A stretch of 54,515 nt of DNA from Pseudomonadota bacterium (GTDB lineage Bacteria; Pseudomonadota; Alphaproteobacteria; Rhizobiales; Xanthobacteraceae): contig JAFEFL010000061.1 of assembly GCA_018240595.1 (NCBI GenBank), positions 1 through 54,515 of the forward strand, read 5' to 3'. Positions 1 to 6,866 of the stretch are shown here, one piece after another; position 1 is the stretch's first letter, and every line of letters starts with the position of its first letter. The notes beneath the pieces are model-generated. The model searched no databases. It was not told the origin of the DNA and worked only from the letters and a program-made list of their open reading frames with translations. Both the position numbers and the translations under genes were made by a program.

Positions 1-207
1 ACCTATTGCCGCGACGCCTATGACTGCGCCGAGGGCGCCTCGGCGCTGGTCATCGTCACGGAGTGGGAGCAGTTCCGCGCGCTCGACTTCGACCGCCTCA
101 AGGCCGTGATGGCCAAGCCGGTGCTGGTCGATCTGCGCAACATCTACCCGCCCGATGAACTGACCCGCCACGGCTTCGTCTATGAGGGCGTCGGGCGGGG
201 AAGTTAG
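1..207 (+). CDS. ugd: UDP-glucose 6-dehydrogenase, C-terminal fragment
   Basis: The frame is open from base 1 to the TAG at 205-207 and gives the last 68 residues of a protein that begins outside the window. The pattern GASALVIVTEWEQFRALDF followed by VLVDLRNIYPP is the UDP-binding C-terminal domain of UDP-glucose/GDP-mannose dehydrogenases, which oxidise UDP-glucose to UDP-glucuronate for surface polysaccharides. The terminal HGFVYEGVGR also fits the family. The assignment to UDP-glucose rather than another nucleotide sugar is family-based inference. Confidence 0.85.
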   Translation, partial: TYCRDAYDCAEGASALVIVTEWEQFRALDFDRLKAVMAKPVLVDLRNIYPPDELTRHGFVYEGVGRGS

Positions 208-497
208 GGATCGCAGTCTCTTTGCTGGCAAGTATCTAGCCAGCAGCCCTTAGGCGCCGCGTGCAAAGCCCAATCCAGGTACGAACCGATATTCGCATCG
301 CCCTCTTCGGGAGACCATCGGGCAAATTCGTTGGGCCGGGACGGTCGGGGTTTGACCTCTAGGAACACCACAGAGCCGTATATCGAATTGGTATGATAGG
401 TGAGACAGAAGTACGCGTCGGCATCAGGGTCGAGATTCTGAGTTGATCGGATAAAGCTTCGACCGACTTTGTGCCCAGAGGCGTTCGGCGATTTCAA
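204..497 (-). CDS. possible small hypothetical protein downstream of the Rad52-HNH gene
   Basis: An open frame of 97 codons starts with ATG inside the 3' end of the Rad52-HNH gene and ends overlapping the ugd stop. I recognise no family. The middle has a reasonable mix of hydrophobic and aromatic residues (AYFCLTYHTNS, SYLDWALHAAP), so it could be a real phage-type small gene of the same minus-strand operon. The 74-bp overlap with the preceding gene and the lack of a clear ribosome site argue against it. Confidence 0.3.
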   Translation of the reverse strand: MKSPNASGHKVGRSFIRSTQNLDPDADAYFCLTYHTNSIYGSVVFLEVKPRPSRPNEFARWSPEEGDANIGSYLDWALHAAPKGCWLDTCQQRDCDP

Positions 498-1404
498 GCG
501 GGCGAATGCTTAGCTTCTCCCACCATGCCACTTCATTGCCCGCCTGATGCAGTTCGCGATGATGCGTTCGACATAGAGGCACGGTGAACTCATCGCTGAC
601 CTTGAGGCCCATGGCACGTGGTTGAGCGAATTGGATGTGATGGGCGTCGGCAGGCTGACGCCCACACACCAAGCATGCATGCGATGCCACAAAGCGAAGA
701 TGCGCCTTGTCGCGCAGCCGTCGCGGTGTCCCAATCGCCAAGACGCTCTTATCGATGCGCCCTTGCGAGGCATCAGGCTCCGATGGCGCTAGAGAAGTCT
801 CTTCGGTTTGGGTTATCGATTCCTGGACGAGGGCAACGCGACGATCGCGGGTGACGGGATCCTGTGGGCGACCAAAGTACTTCGACGGGCGCGGGATTGG
901 CGTCGTGTCATCCGGTGGAAGGATTACTTCGGCCGCGATGCGTGCTGGACCGGTTGCAGGATGGGTGTCCTCACGGATGGCTGGAGAAGTTCCGGCGTAG
1001 AGACCCAAACCGAAGGGCCGACCGAAGGTCGCTAACGCTCGTTTGGTGGCATCGGTTTCGGCGGCCTTGAGGCCGAAATCATGTGCTTCACCAGGAGTGC
1101 TGCCACGGCCTTCCCCGGTGCCGTGGCCCTCCCGGACCACGGCACGATCCTTAGCCGAGACAGTGATGCGCACCTTGACAGTATAGACGGTCAAATAGGC
1201 GCCCCTCGTCTCCCGGCTCAACACGCATCTGGAATCGAGGGTTTCTCGGTTCCAGGCATCGAAGCCGAAAATTCGGTTGGCTTCGGTGATTGCGTGCCAC
1301 CCTTCGATGTAGGCCAGCTCGCGGCCATTCAACTCACGGCGTCGTACGTGGCGCTGCTCGACGTCCTTTTTCAGCTCCTGGAGCTGTTTGGCAGAGAACC
1401 CCAT
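424..1404 (-). CDS. Rad52/Rad22-type annealase fused to an HNH-type domain (phage-derived)
   Basis: 326 residues. The N-terminal ~140 residues match the Rad52/22 single-strand annealing fold: ELNGRELAYIEGWHAI near 25-40, FGFDAWNRE near 47-54, GEAHDFGLKAAETDATKRAL near 105-124. Such proteins anneal complementary single strands in phage-type recombination. After a low-complexity linker the C-terminus carries an HNH-like zinc fold with C244-x2-C247, H255-H256, C278 and H281-H282, resembling DUF968-type nucleases. The ATG overlaps the stop of the upstream Gp157 gene, so the two are an operon. The fusion would join annealing and nuclease functions in one chain; activity of the HNH part is inferred from its ligands only. 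Confidence 0.8.
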   Translation of the reverse strand: MGFSAKQLQELKKDVEQRHVRRRELNGRELAYIEGWHAITEANRIFGFDAWNRETLDSRCVLSRETRGAYLTVYTVKVRITVSAKDRAVVREGHGTGEGRGSTPGEAHDFGLKAAETDATKRALATFGRPFGLGLYAGTSPAIREDTHPATGPARIAAEVILPPDDTTPIPRPSKYFGRPQDPVTRDRRVALVQESITQTEETSLAPSEPDASQGRIDKSVLAIGTPRRLRDKAHLRFVASHACLVCGRQPADAHHIQFAQPRAMGLKVSDEFTVPLCRTHHRELHQAGNEVAWWEKLSIRPLEIAERLWAQSRSKLYPINSESRP

Positions 1405-1901
1405 TATCGGGTCCTCACTGTCAAGATAGGCAAGGGCTCGGCAAGAGTAGCCCCCGCAACCTGCTCGCCATTTCGCAGATCTTGGGCCAGTTCTTGGCGG
1501 CGCAGCCGGGGGGCGCTTGGTTCCCAGTAGGTCTTGGGAACCGCCTTTTCATCGAGGACCTGTAGGGCCGGCATGCCCGGCCGTACAGAGATCGTGAAAT
1601 CTGGGGCCACGATCTTCTTCAGGTCCAACTGGACCATGACGTCCTTGGCGATCTGGCGGCGCTTAGACGCGCGATCCTGAAGGCGCTCGGCCCGGTCTTG
1701 CATCTCGCCGATCCGGCCCTTCAGGCCGTTCGCCAGCGCCTCGTCGACGAGGGCTGAGCGGATGATTGCCCGGATGATGTCCTGCAGATCGGTCAGGCCC
1801 TCCACCGTATCGGCGAGGGTCTGATCGTCGATCTGGGGGTCTTCCGCTTTGATCCGGTCGCGGACGGCACGGTAGTGGACGAAGGGAAAAACGAGGTTCA
1901 C
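1404..1901 (-). CDS. Siphovirus Gp157-family protein
   Basis: 165 residues with an N-terminal helical region (ADTVEGLTDLQDIIRAIIRSALVDEALANGL), a charged coiled coil rich in Arg/Asp (RIGEMQDRAERLQDRASKR) and a C-terminal beta part (APDFTISVRPGMPAL, KAVPKTYWEP). This order is typical of the Gp157 family of siphophages and prophages. The family's function is poorly defined; it usually sits beside recombination genes, as it does here (the stop overlaps the Rad52-HNH start). The start codon lies 49 bp from the first of two palindromic operators, so expression is probably controlled by the divergent XRE regulator. Confidence 0.8.
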   Translation of the reverse strand: MNLVFPFVHYRAVRDRIKAEDPQIDDQTLADTVEGLTDLQDIIRAIIRSALVDEALANGLKGRIGEMQDRAERLQDRASKRRQIAKDVMVQLDLKKIVAPDFTISVRPGMPALQVLDEKAVPKTYWEPSAPRLRRQELAQDLRNGEQVAGATLAEPLPILTVRTR

Positions 1902-1950
1902 GGGCTACTCCTATTGATCTACTGAACGGAAAGTTGCGACTTGAAGAGGA

Positions 1951-1967
1951 TCAACATTTAATGTTGA
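1951..1967. promoter_or_regulatory. operator 1 of the XRE regulator
   Basis: TCAACATTTAATGTTGA is a perfect inverted repeat of 8-bp arms around one central base. It lies in the divergent intergenic space between the Gp157 gene and the XRE gene. A second palindrome with the same outer arms lies 29 bp away. Binding by the adjacent helix-turn-helix protein is inferred. Confidence 0.6.
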
Positions 1968-1976
1968 TTGCCCAAA

Positions 1977-2240
1977 ATGTCAACAGAAAATGTTGATCGC
2001 CTTAAGGCGGCACAATGCAGAGCTGCACGCGCCTTGCTGGGGATTACGCAGCCGGATTTGGCCGCCCGCGCCGGTTTAGGACTTTCGACTGTTGTGGATT
2101 TTGAAAAGGGCCGGAGGCTAGTTTCTGCTGAAGCCATTCAAGCCATAAGAGCGGCTCTTGAGTACGCCGGAATTCAATTCATCGAAGAGAACGGCGGCGG
2201 CGCTGGCGTAAGAATGCGCAAGCCCCGAAATCAAAAATAG
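1977..2240 (+). CDS. XRE-family helix-turn-helix regulator (phage-type)
   Basis: 87 residues from ATG 1977; a TTG nine bases upstream is in frame but less likely. The helix-turn-helix is clear: AARALLGITQPDLAARAGLGLSTVVDFEKGRR, the Cro/C1 pattern. The following ALEYAGIQFIEENGGGAGV tail is common in small rhizobial XRE proteins. It is transcribed divergently from the Gp157-Rad52 genes. One palindromic operator lies just upstream and a second covers its own first codons, so it most likely represses itself and the divergent phage genes. Confidence 0.85.
   Translation: MSTENVDRLKAAQCRAARALLGITQPDLAARAGLGLSTVVDFEKGRRLVSAEAIQAIRAALEYAGIQFIEENGGGAGVRMRKPRNQK
1980..1996. promoter_or_regulatory. operator 2, inside the first codons of the XRE gene
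   Basis: TCAACAGAAAATGTTGA has the same 6-bp outer arms (TCAACA / TGTTGA) and the same 17-bp length as operator 1. It overlaps codons 2-7 of the XRE gene, which suggests autorepression by blocking early transcription or translation. Confidence 0.55.
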
Positions 2241-2588
2241 AAAGCAAATCGAGCATCGGTCTCGAAAGCGCCACGCCCAGGCCGCCATGCCCGTGCCTGT
2301 GCCCGGGCCGCACCACTATCCCGCACTGGTGGTGTCAATGGGCATTCATTGGCCCGCAACTCATGCCGTGCTCGCAGATCCGGATATCGAGCCAGCAAGG
2401 GAACACCCGTCGGTGTATGTCGCTTGGCCTTTGCTGACCTGCCCACGATGAGCCATTTGTTCTCAATAGAACCTAAAGCGAACAAAACGCCACCTTATAA
2501 ATTCGCGCTAATCCGACATCAATACAACCACCACCGATGACCGCAATTATAGCGGGTATAGTCAAAAGATGTAGGGAGGGGTTGCGCC
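2241..2588. other. intergenic, no convincing gene
   Basis: Short overlapping frames exist on both strands but none has family resemblance or a good ribosome site. The last 60 bp are AT-richer and may hold the promoter of the following small gene. Confidence 0.4.
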
Positions 2589-2816
2589 ATGTATTTCACT
2601 ACAGAAGAGACCTGTAAGTATCTTCGCGACACCGCCGCGCAATTGGCTTTGCTGTCCGCTGACTCCCGCCTCTTCACGCTCTCCTACATTTTCAGCGTGG
2701 CCCAGATGGAGGCCGCGACACGTTTGGCTGAACTAGAGGGCGTTCCGCTCCTCGGCGTGCCTACTGTTCCTGAAGATGAGGAGAGCAGGAAAAGGCTTAT
2801 GGCTTTTGTGCCATAA
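2589..2816 (+). CDS. small hypothetical protein
   Basis: 75 residues. The ATG is preceded by GGGAGGGG at good distance, which supports translation. The protein is acidic to neutral and helical (EETCKYLRDTAAQLALLSADSRLF, VAQMEAATRLAELEG), with no signal peptide or membrane segment. I do not recognise a family. It lies between the XRE gene and the terminase gene, so it may be cargo of the same remnant. Confidence 0.6.
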   Translation: MYFTTEETCKYLRDTAAQLALLSADSRLFTLSYIFSVAQMEAATRLAELEGVPLLGVPTVPEDEESRKRLMAFVP

Positions 2817-3066
2817 TACCCGAGTTAGGCGCTTTGCGGGTTTGTTAAACCGGGCCATCGTCATCGAAGTTATCGAAACGATCGCCGACGCGATTTCGGT
2901 GGCCGCGGCACCTGCAAGCAACCTTCCGCCCGAGGACGTCCAGAAGAGGAGGCAGGACCGCGACCGAGGACCTCTTAGCGAATGATGCTGTCCATAGGAA
3001 GCGACGATCTTTGAGATGTCCCAAACTCGAGTGTCGCTTGTTCGGGATCGCTCTTAAGATCGGTAC

Positions 3067-3531
3067 CTACTGCCGACGTTTGTTGGTTCGCTTTGGTGAG
3101 AACTCGCCGACGATTTCGCCGATACGCTCCCAAACTTTAAGCCGATCGAAATATTCGATTGAATAGCTCAAGCTTCCCGCTGGCGCACCTCGAAGCGGGT
3201 TTGCCTTAAACGACTTCACGACATTCAAGGCATCCGCTGGCCATTGTCGTGGAGGCAACGGACGATTGCGCTCGTCGTAAAGCCGAGAGATATCGAAATT
3301 TGCGATTTTGACCAATTCTTGCAGCACATACTTTTGCTGGACTCGAAATTGTTTCTGACGCTGGCGGTCCTGCCGCGCGATCTCCGCCTTGATTTGCGGT
3401 TTGCCCAAGAGCTCACTCGCGATCGATCGGGCGGTCTTGGAGCTGTATCCGGCCGCTACTGCGGACTGAGTGCCGTTAAGGGACTTAATATATTCAGCGA
3501 CAAAGCGGGACTGCTTCGCGGTCAGTTTCAT
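3067..3531 (-). CDS. phage terminase small subunit
   Basis: 154 residues. The start LTAKQSRFVAEYIKSLNGTQSAVAAGYSSKTARSIASELL is the classic N-terminal helix-turn-helix of the small terminase family (Terminase_2), the DNA-recognition subunit of phage packaging motors. The segment QELVKIANFDISRLYDE and the C-terminal RLKVWERIGEIVGEF also fit. No large terminase subunit, portal or capsid gene is visible, so it is an isolated survivor of a prophage or an intermediate deletion product. Confidence 0.85.
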   Translation of the reverse strand: MKLTAKQSRFVAEYIKSLNGTQSAVAAGYSSKTARSIASELLGKPQIKAEIARQDRQRQKQFRVQQKYVLQELVKIANFDISRLYDERNRPLPPRQWPADALNVVKSFKANPLRGAPAGSLSYSIEYFDRLKVWERIGEIVGEFSPKRTNKRRQ

Positions 3532-4168
3532 TGGGGCACCTCATTGCTAGGTTGGCGATGCGCGACCATTAGCAAGCAATGGTTGCCGCGCATTACTCTG
3601 CGTTTCGCGCTTAAACGCATCGCCTCCTATCGCCGCTCATGCGCAATTATCGGCCGCGTGATCACCACCACCGCCGAGGGCCCTAAATCGCTCGGCAGCG
3701 AAGCCAGCTCAAAATGACACTAGCGAAGAGGATCAAGCACACTGCGCATTCACCGGATGCGCGCCCAGGACGTGGAGCGGCGGTAGTCACCAGAGTTCAT
3801 GCCCACCGTATGCGCGGGTATATACCGACCACAAAAAGACACTTGCTACCCGCCTAGGAGCGTGCACAATGAAAACGCAAGTGTTTGATTTGAAATAACA
3901 AGTTACGATATGCCCGGTCGGAATGTAAGGTTTTGTCAGGTTAGACAAATTCGAGCTGGTTAACAGGTTTTGGTAAGCACGAAATTAGGGCCACCTATAA
4001 ACTTCGGTCGAATGCGAGAAGACGCGTCGTTGCCTAGCGACAAGTCCTGGTGGCGCAAAAGTGCTTGGAGAAATTTACTGGCCCTGCCGCCGTAAATGAC
4101 GTCACTCGCGCAGCCGCCATCCGGGCGATGCAGATTTCTTCGTGAGGCAGAGACGCGCCTCAAATTTT
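3532..4168. other. gene-poor stretch between terminase and tRNA
   Basis: The stretch has lower GC than its surroundings and no convincing coding frame; a 67-codon minus frame at 3960-4163 lacks family resemblance. No integrase and no repeat of the tRNA 3' end were seen here. The composition fits decayed mobile-element DNA next to the tRNA. Confidence 0.4.
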
Positions 4169-4245
4169 TGGTAGCGGGGGAGGGACTTGAACCCCCGACC
4201 TACGGATTATGATTCCGCCGCTCTAACCAGCTGAGCTACCCCGCC
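4169..4245 (-). tRNA. tRNA with anticodon CAU (probably elongator tRNA-Met)
   Basis: On the minus strand the 77-nt cloverleaf is complete: acceptor GGCGGGG pairing with CCCCGCT (first pair G-U), D stem GCTC/GAGC, anticodon loop ATCATAA (anticodon CAT), T stem GGGGG/CCCTC with loop TTCAAGT, discriminator A and an encoded CCA. CAU can be Met or lysidine-modified Ile2; the G-U first pair and overall sequence look like elongator Met, but this is not certain. The 3' end faces the phage remnant. Confidence 0.85.
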
Positions 4246-4336
4246 ACGTGGCCGCGATATAGGGAGGCCCGGCGAAGCCTGTCAAGCAAGCTCGCCGGAA
4301 AACCCTGATCCCCCGGCCACTTCACCGAAAACCGCG

Positions 4337-4690
4337 TTATTTCGGCTGCACCTTCGGATCGCCGCCGGGGCTGCCGGGCGGCGGGATCACCGGCATCCGC
4401 CCGCCTTCCGGCGCAGGCGCGTGAATCTCGGGATCCACCTGGGTCGGCGGGCAGATGACGCCGTCGGACTGCGCCAGTTTCGCGCTCAAATTCTCGTCCT
4501 TGGGTTTCTGCACGACGACCTCGTTGCCCTGCCCCACGGTCGCATGGGTGCCGCCCGGCCCACAGGCCGTGGCGTCGCGGGGCTCGGTTTTTGGCGCCGC
4601 CGGCGCCTTGTCGGCCGGCGGCGACTGCGCCAGCGCCGGATTTGCCGCCAGCACGGCGACTGACGCGAATATCAGCCAGATCGGTCGCAT
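4337..4690 (-). CDS. secreted Pro-rich hypothetical protein
   Basis: 117 residues from the ATG at 4690, preceded by GAGGA. The N-terminus RPIWLIFASVAVLAANPALAQ is a signal peptide with an A-x-A site. The mature part has two Cys (TACGPGGTH and GVICPPTQ) and a Pro/Gly-rich tail (PVIPPPGSPGGDP). No enzymatic family is recognised. A perfect GGAAC-N17-CGTT promoter lies just upstream, so it is probably a general stress response gene acting in the periplasm. A longer frame reaching upstream to 4936 overlaps pmtA and is not credible. Confidence 0.75.
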   Translation of the reverse strand: MRPIWLIFASVAVLAANPALAQSPPADKAPAAPKTEPRDATACGPGGTHATVGQGNEVVVQKPKDENLSAKLAQSDGVICPPTQVDPEIHAPAPEGGRMPVIPPPGSPGGDPKVQPK

Positions 4691-4714
4691 GATGTGATCC
4701 TCGCTTCCGAGGAT

Positions 4715-4740
4715 AACGGCCGAGGCGGCAGGGCTGTTCC
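4715..4740 (-). promoter_or_regulatory. EcfG-type (general stress sigma factor) promoter
   Basis: On the minus strand GGAAC (4740-4736), a 17-bp spacer and CGTT (4718-4715) match the alphaproteobacterial EcfG consensus exactly. Transcription would begin near 4708, some 18 nt before the ATG at 4690. Confidence 0.65.
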
Positions 4741-4755
4741 CGGCGGCAAACCGCC

Positions 4756-5427
4756 TCACCCGGCGCTCGGCCCGCTGTCGAGGCGCGCGAAGCGGATCAG
4801 CGCGAAGTGCCCGAGCGGCGCCAGCGGCCGCCGCTCGACGAGCCGCACGCCGCCATGCTTTGCCGCCCAATCGGTAAGCCGCCTGAACGGAAACTCCGGC
4901 CGCCAGCCGAGTTTGCGCGCCAGCGGCGCGAAGCACAGTTCGAACAGCCGCCGCGGCCCGCTTTCGGCGCCGATATGATTGACAAGCACGATCTCGCCGC
5001 CCGGCTTGAGCACGCGAGCGAACTCGTCGAGCGTCGCTTCCGGATGCGGCACGGCGGTAATGACGAACTGCGCGACCACGACATCGAACGATTGGTCTGG
5101 CAGCGCCATCGCTGCCGCGTCCATCACCGCCAAGCCATCGACATTGTCGAGCTTTTCTTCGGCGATGCGCTCTTGCGCCTTGCGCAGCATCGGTTCGGAA
5201 ATATCGATGCCGAGAATGTGGATGTTGTAGGCGTAGTTCGGCAAGGACAGCCCGGTGCCGACGCCGACCTCAAGAACCCGGCCGCCGCGCGCGCCGCATG
5301 CCGCCTCGGCGGCGTGTATCGCCGCACCCCGTCCCGCTTCGAAGATCTTGCCGAACACAAAGTCATAGATGGGCGCCCACAACGCATAGGCCCGCGCCAC
5401 GCCGACTTTGTTGATATCGCCCCCCAT
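4756..5427 (-). CDS. pmtA: SAM-dependent methyltransferase, PmtA-like (phosphatidylethanolamine N-methyltransferase)
   Basis: 223 residues. Class I methyltransferase motifs are clear: VLEVGVGTGLSLPNY (motif I), GIDISEPML (motif II), FDVVVAQFVITAVPHPEATLDEFARVLKPGGEIVLVNH (motifs IV-VI). The start GVARAYALWAPIYDFVFGKIFEAGRGAAIHAA resembles the Rhodobacter-type PmtA, which methylates phosphatidylethanolamine stepwise to phosphatidylcholine at the membrane. Length fits that family (about 200-225 residues). A ubiquinone/menaquinone-type methyltransferase is the main alternative. It lies 33 bp downstream of mnmA on the same strand. Confidence 0.75.
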   Translation of the reverse strand: MGGDINKVGVARAYALWAPIYDFVFGKIFEAGRGAAIHAAEAACGARGGRVLEVGVGTGLSLPNYAYNIHILGIDISEPMLRKAQERIAEEKLDNVDGLAVMDAAAMALPDQSFDVVVAQFVITAVPHPEATLDEFARVLKPGGEIVLVNHIGAESGPRRLFELCFAPLARKLGWRPEFPFRRLTDWAAKHGGVRLVERRPLAPLGHFALIRFARLDSGPSAG

Positions 5428-5460
5428 GACCGTTTCTTCTGAATTCTTTGATCCGCCCCG

Positions 5461-6645
5461 TCAGGCGACCGGGGCCCGCGCCTCACTGACCGACGGCGGC
5501 GCTTCCAGCGCGGCGACGGCGCTCTTGATGAAACCGCCGCCGAGCACGCGCGCCTGCCCTTCGGCGGCATCGTAGAACACGCAGGCCTGGCCGGGCGACA
5601 CGCCGTGCTCGCCGTCGACGAGATCGATCTCGTAGCTGAGCGCGCCGCGCCGCAGCCACGCGGCCTGCGGCGGCCGCGATGAACGGACCTTCACGAATAC
5701 TTCGAGCCGGCCGTCGCCGAGCACATCGTCGATGTCGCCGTCGCCGATCCAATTGACGTCGCGCAGCGTGATGCTGCGCGTCTTGAGCGCCTCGCGCGGG
5801 CCGACGATGACGCGGCGATTATCGGCATCGAGCCGAACCACATAAAGCGGCGCGCCCGAGGCGATACCAAGCCCGCGACGCTGGCCGACGGTGAAGTGAA
5901 TGATGCCGCTATGCTTGCCAAGCACGCGGCCATTGATGTCGACGATGTCGCCGGGCTCGGCCGCGCCGGGCTTCAGCCGCGCGATGATGTCGGCGTAGCT
6001 GCCGGTTGGAACGAAGCAGATGTCCTGGCTGTCATGCTTGTCGGCGACGGCGAGCCCGAACTGCCGCGCCAGTTCGCGCGTCTCGGCCTTCGACTTGTCG
6101 CCGAGCGGAAAGCGCAGGACGTCGAGCTGCTCGGACGTGGTGCCGAACAGGAAGTAGCTTTGATCCTTGTCCTCTTCGCACGCGCGGAAGAGACCGCGGC
6201 GACCGGACGGCAGCAGGCGCGACGCCACATAATGGCCGGTCGCCAGCACGTCGGCGCCAAGATCGCGCGCGGTGTGCAGGAGATCGTGAAATTTGATCGA
6301 CATGTTGCAGGCGACGCAGGGCACCGGTGTCTCGCCGGCGATGTAGCTCTCGGCAAAACGGTCGATCACCGCTTCCTTGAAGCGGCTTTCATAGTCGAGC
6401 ACGTAATGCGGAATGCCAATGCGTTCGGCGACGGCTCGCGCGTCGTAGATGTCCTGGCCGGCGCAGCAGGCGCCCTTGCGGTGCACCGCGGCGCCGTGAT
6501 CGTAGAGCTGCAGGGTGACGCCGACCACGTCGTAGCCTTCGGCCTTCATCAGCGCAGCAGTCACCGAACTATCGACGCCGCCGGACATGGCGACGACGAC
6601 ACGGGTATCCTGCGGGCGCTTGGCGAGGTCGAGCGTATTGGGCAT
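5461..6645 (-). CDS. mnmA: tRNA-specific 2-thiouridylase MnmA
   Basis: 394 residues. The PP-loop ATPase motif SGGVDSS is at 21-27, the family pattern CNMSIKF begins at C113, and the partner cysteine is C210 ([13 protein letters not shown]), which fits the two catalytic Cys of MnmA. The central [11 protein letters not shown] and the C-terminal beta-barrel domain are also present. The enzyme thiolates U34 of Lys, Glu and Gln tRNAs. The ATG is preceded by AAGAGAAAG. Length is slightly above the usual ~370 because of an N-terminal extension. Confidence 0.95.
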   Translation of the reverse strand: MPNTLDLAKRPQDTRVVVAMSGGVDSSVTAALMKAEGYDVVGVTLQLYDHGAAVHRKGACCAGQDIYDARAVAERIGIPHYVLDYESRFKEAVIDRFAESYIAGETPVPCVACNMSIKFHDLLHTARDLGADVLATGHYVASRLLPSGRRGLFRACEEDKDQSYFLFGTTSEQLDVLRFPLGDKSKAETRELARQFGLAVADKHDSQDICFVPTGSYADIIARLKPGAAEPGDIVDINGRVLGKHSGIIHFTVGQRRGLGIASGAPLYVVRLDADNRRVIVGPREALKTRSITLRDVNWIGDGDIDDVLGDGRLEVFVKVRSSRPPQAAWLRRGALSYEIDLVDGEHGVSPGQACVFYDAAEGQARVLGGGFIKSAVAALEAPPSVSEARAPVA

Positions 6646-6818
6646 GGCTTTCTCTTACACCATATGGCGGGCCTCGGTGACGAATGAAAGCGCCGCGGCG
6701 GCGCACCGCCCGGCAAATCCTGCCGCCCGGCCAGATTGGCCGCCCCGCCGTATGGGCGCCGCAACCCGTCTCAGCAGATAACCAACTGAAATCTATATAG
6801 TTTTTTCAGCTACCTGGG

Positions 6819-6834
6819 TGGCCTGCCGATTGCA
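6819..6834 (+). promoter_or_regulatory. sigma-54 promoter of fliK-flgD
   Basis: TGGCCTGCCGATTGCA matches the -24/-12 consensus TGGCAC-N5-TTGCA except for two bases, with GG and GC ten bases apart as required. Transcription would start near 6845, just before the fliK ribosome site. Sigma-54 control of late hook genes through FlbD is known from Caulobacter, and flbD is in this window. Confidence 0.65.
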
Positions 6835-6866
6835 ATCCAGTTGGCAGGAAATCCGGAGGTCTCCCA

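Noticed and set aside
2776..2985. 69-codon plus-strand frame after the 75-residue gene
   Set aside because: It overlaps the preceding gene, has no good ribosome site and no recognisable family.
3960..4163. 67-codon minus frame next to the tRNA
   Set aside because: Composition is unlike the neighbouring genes and no start context is convincing.
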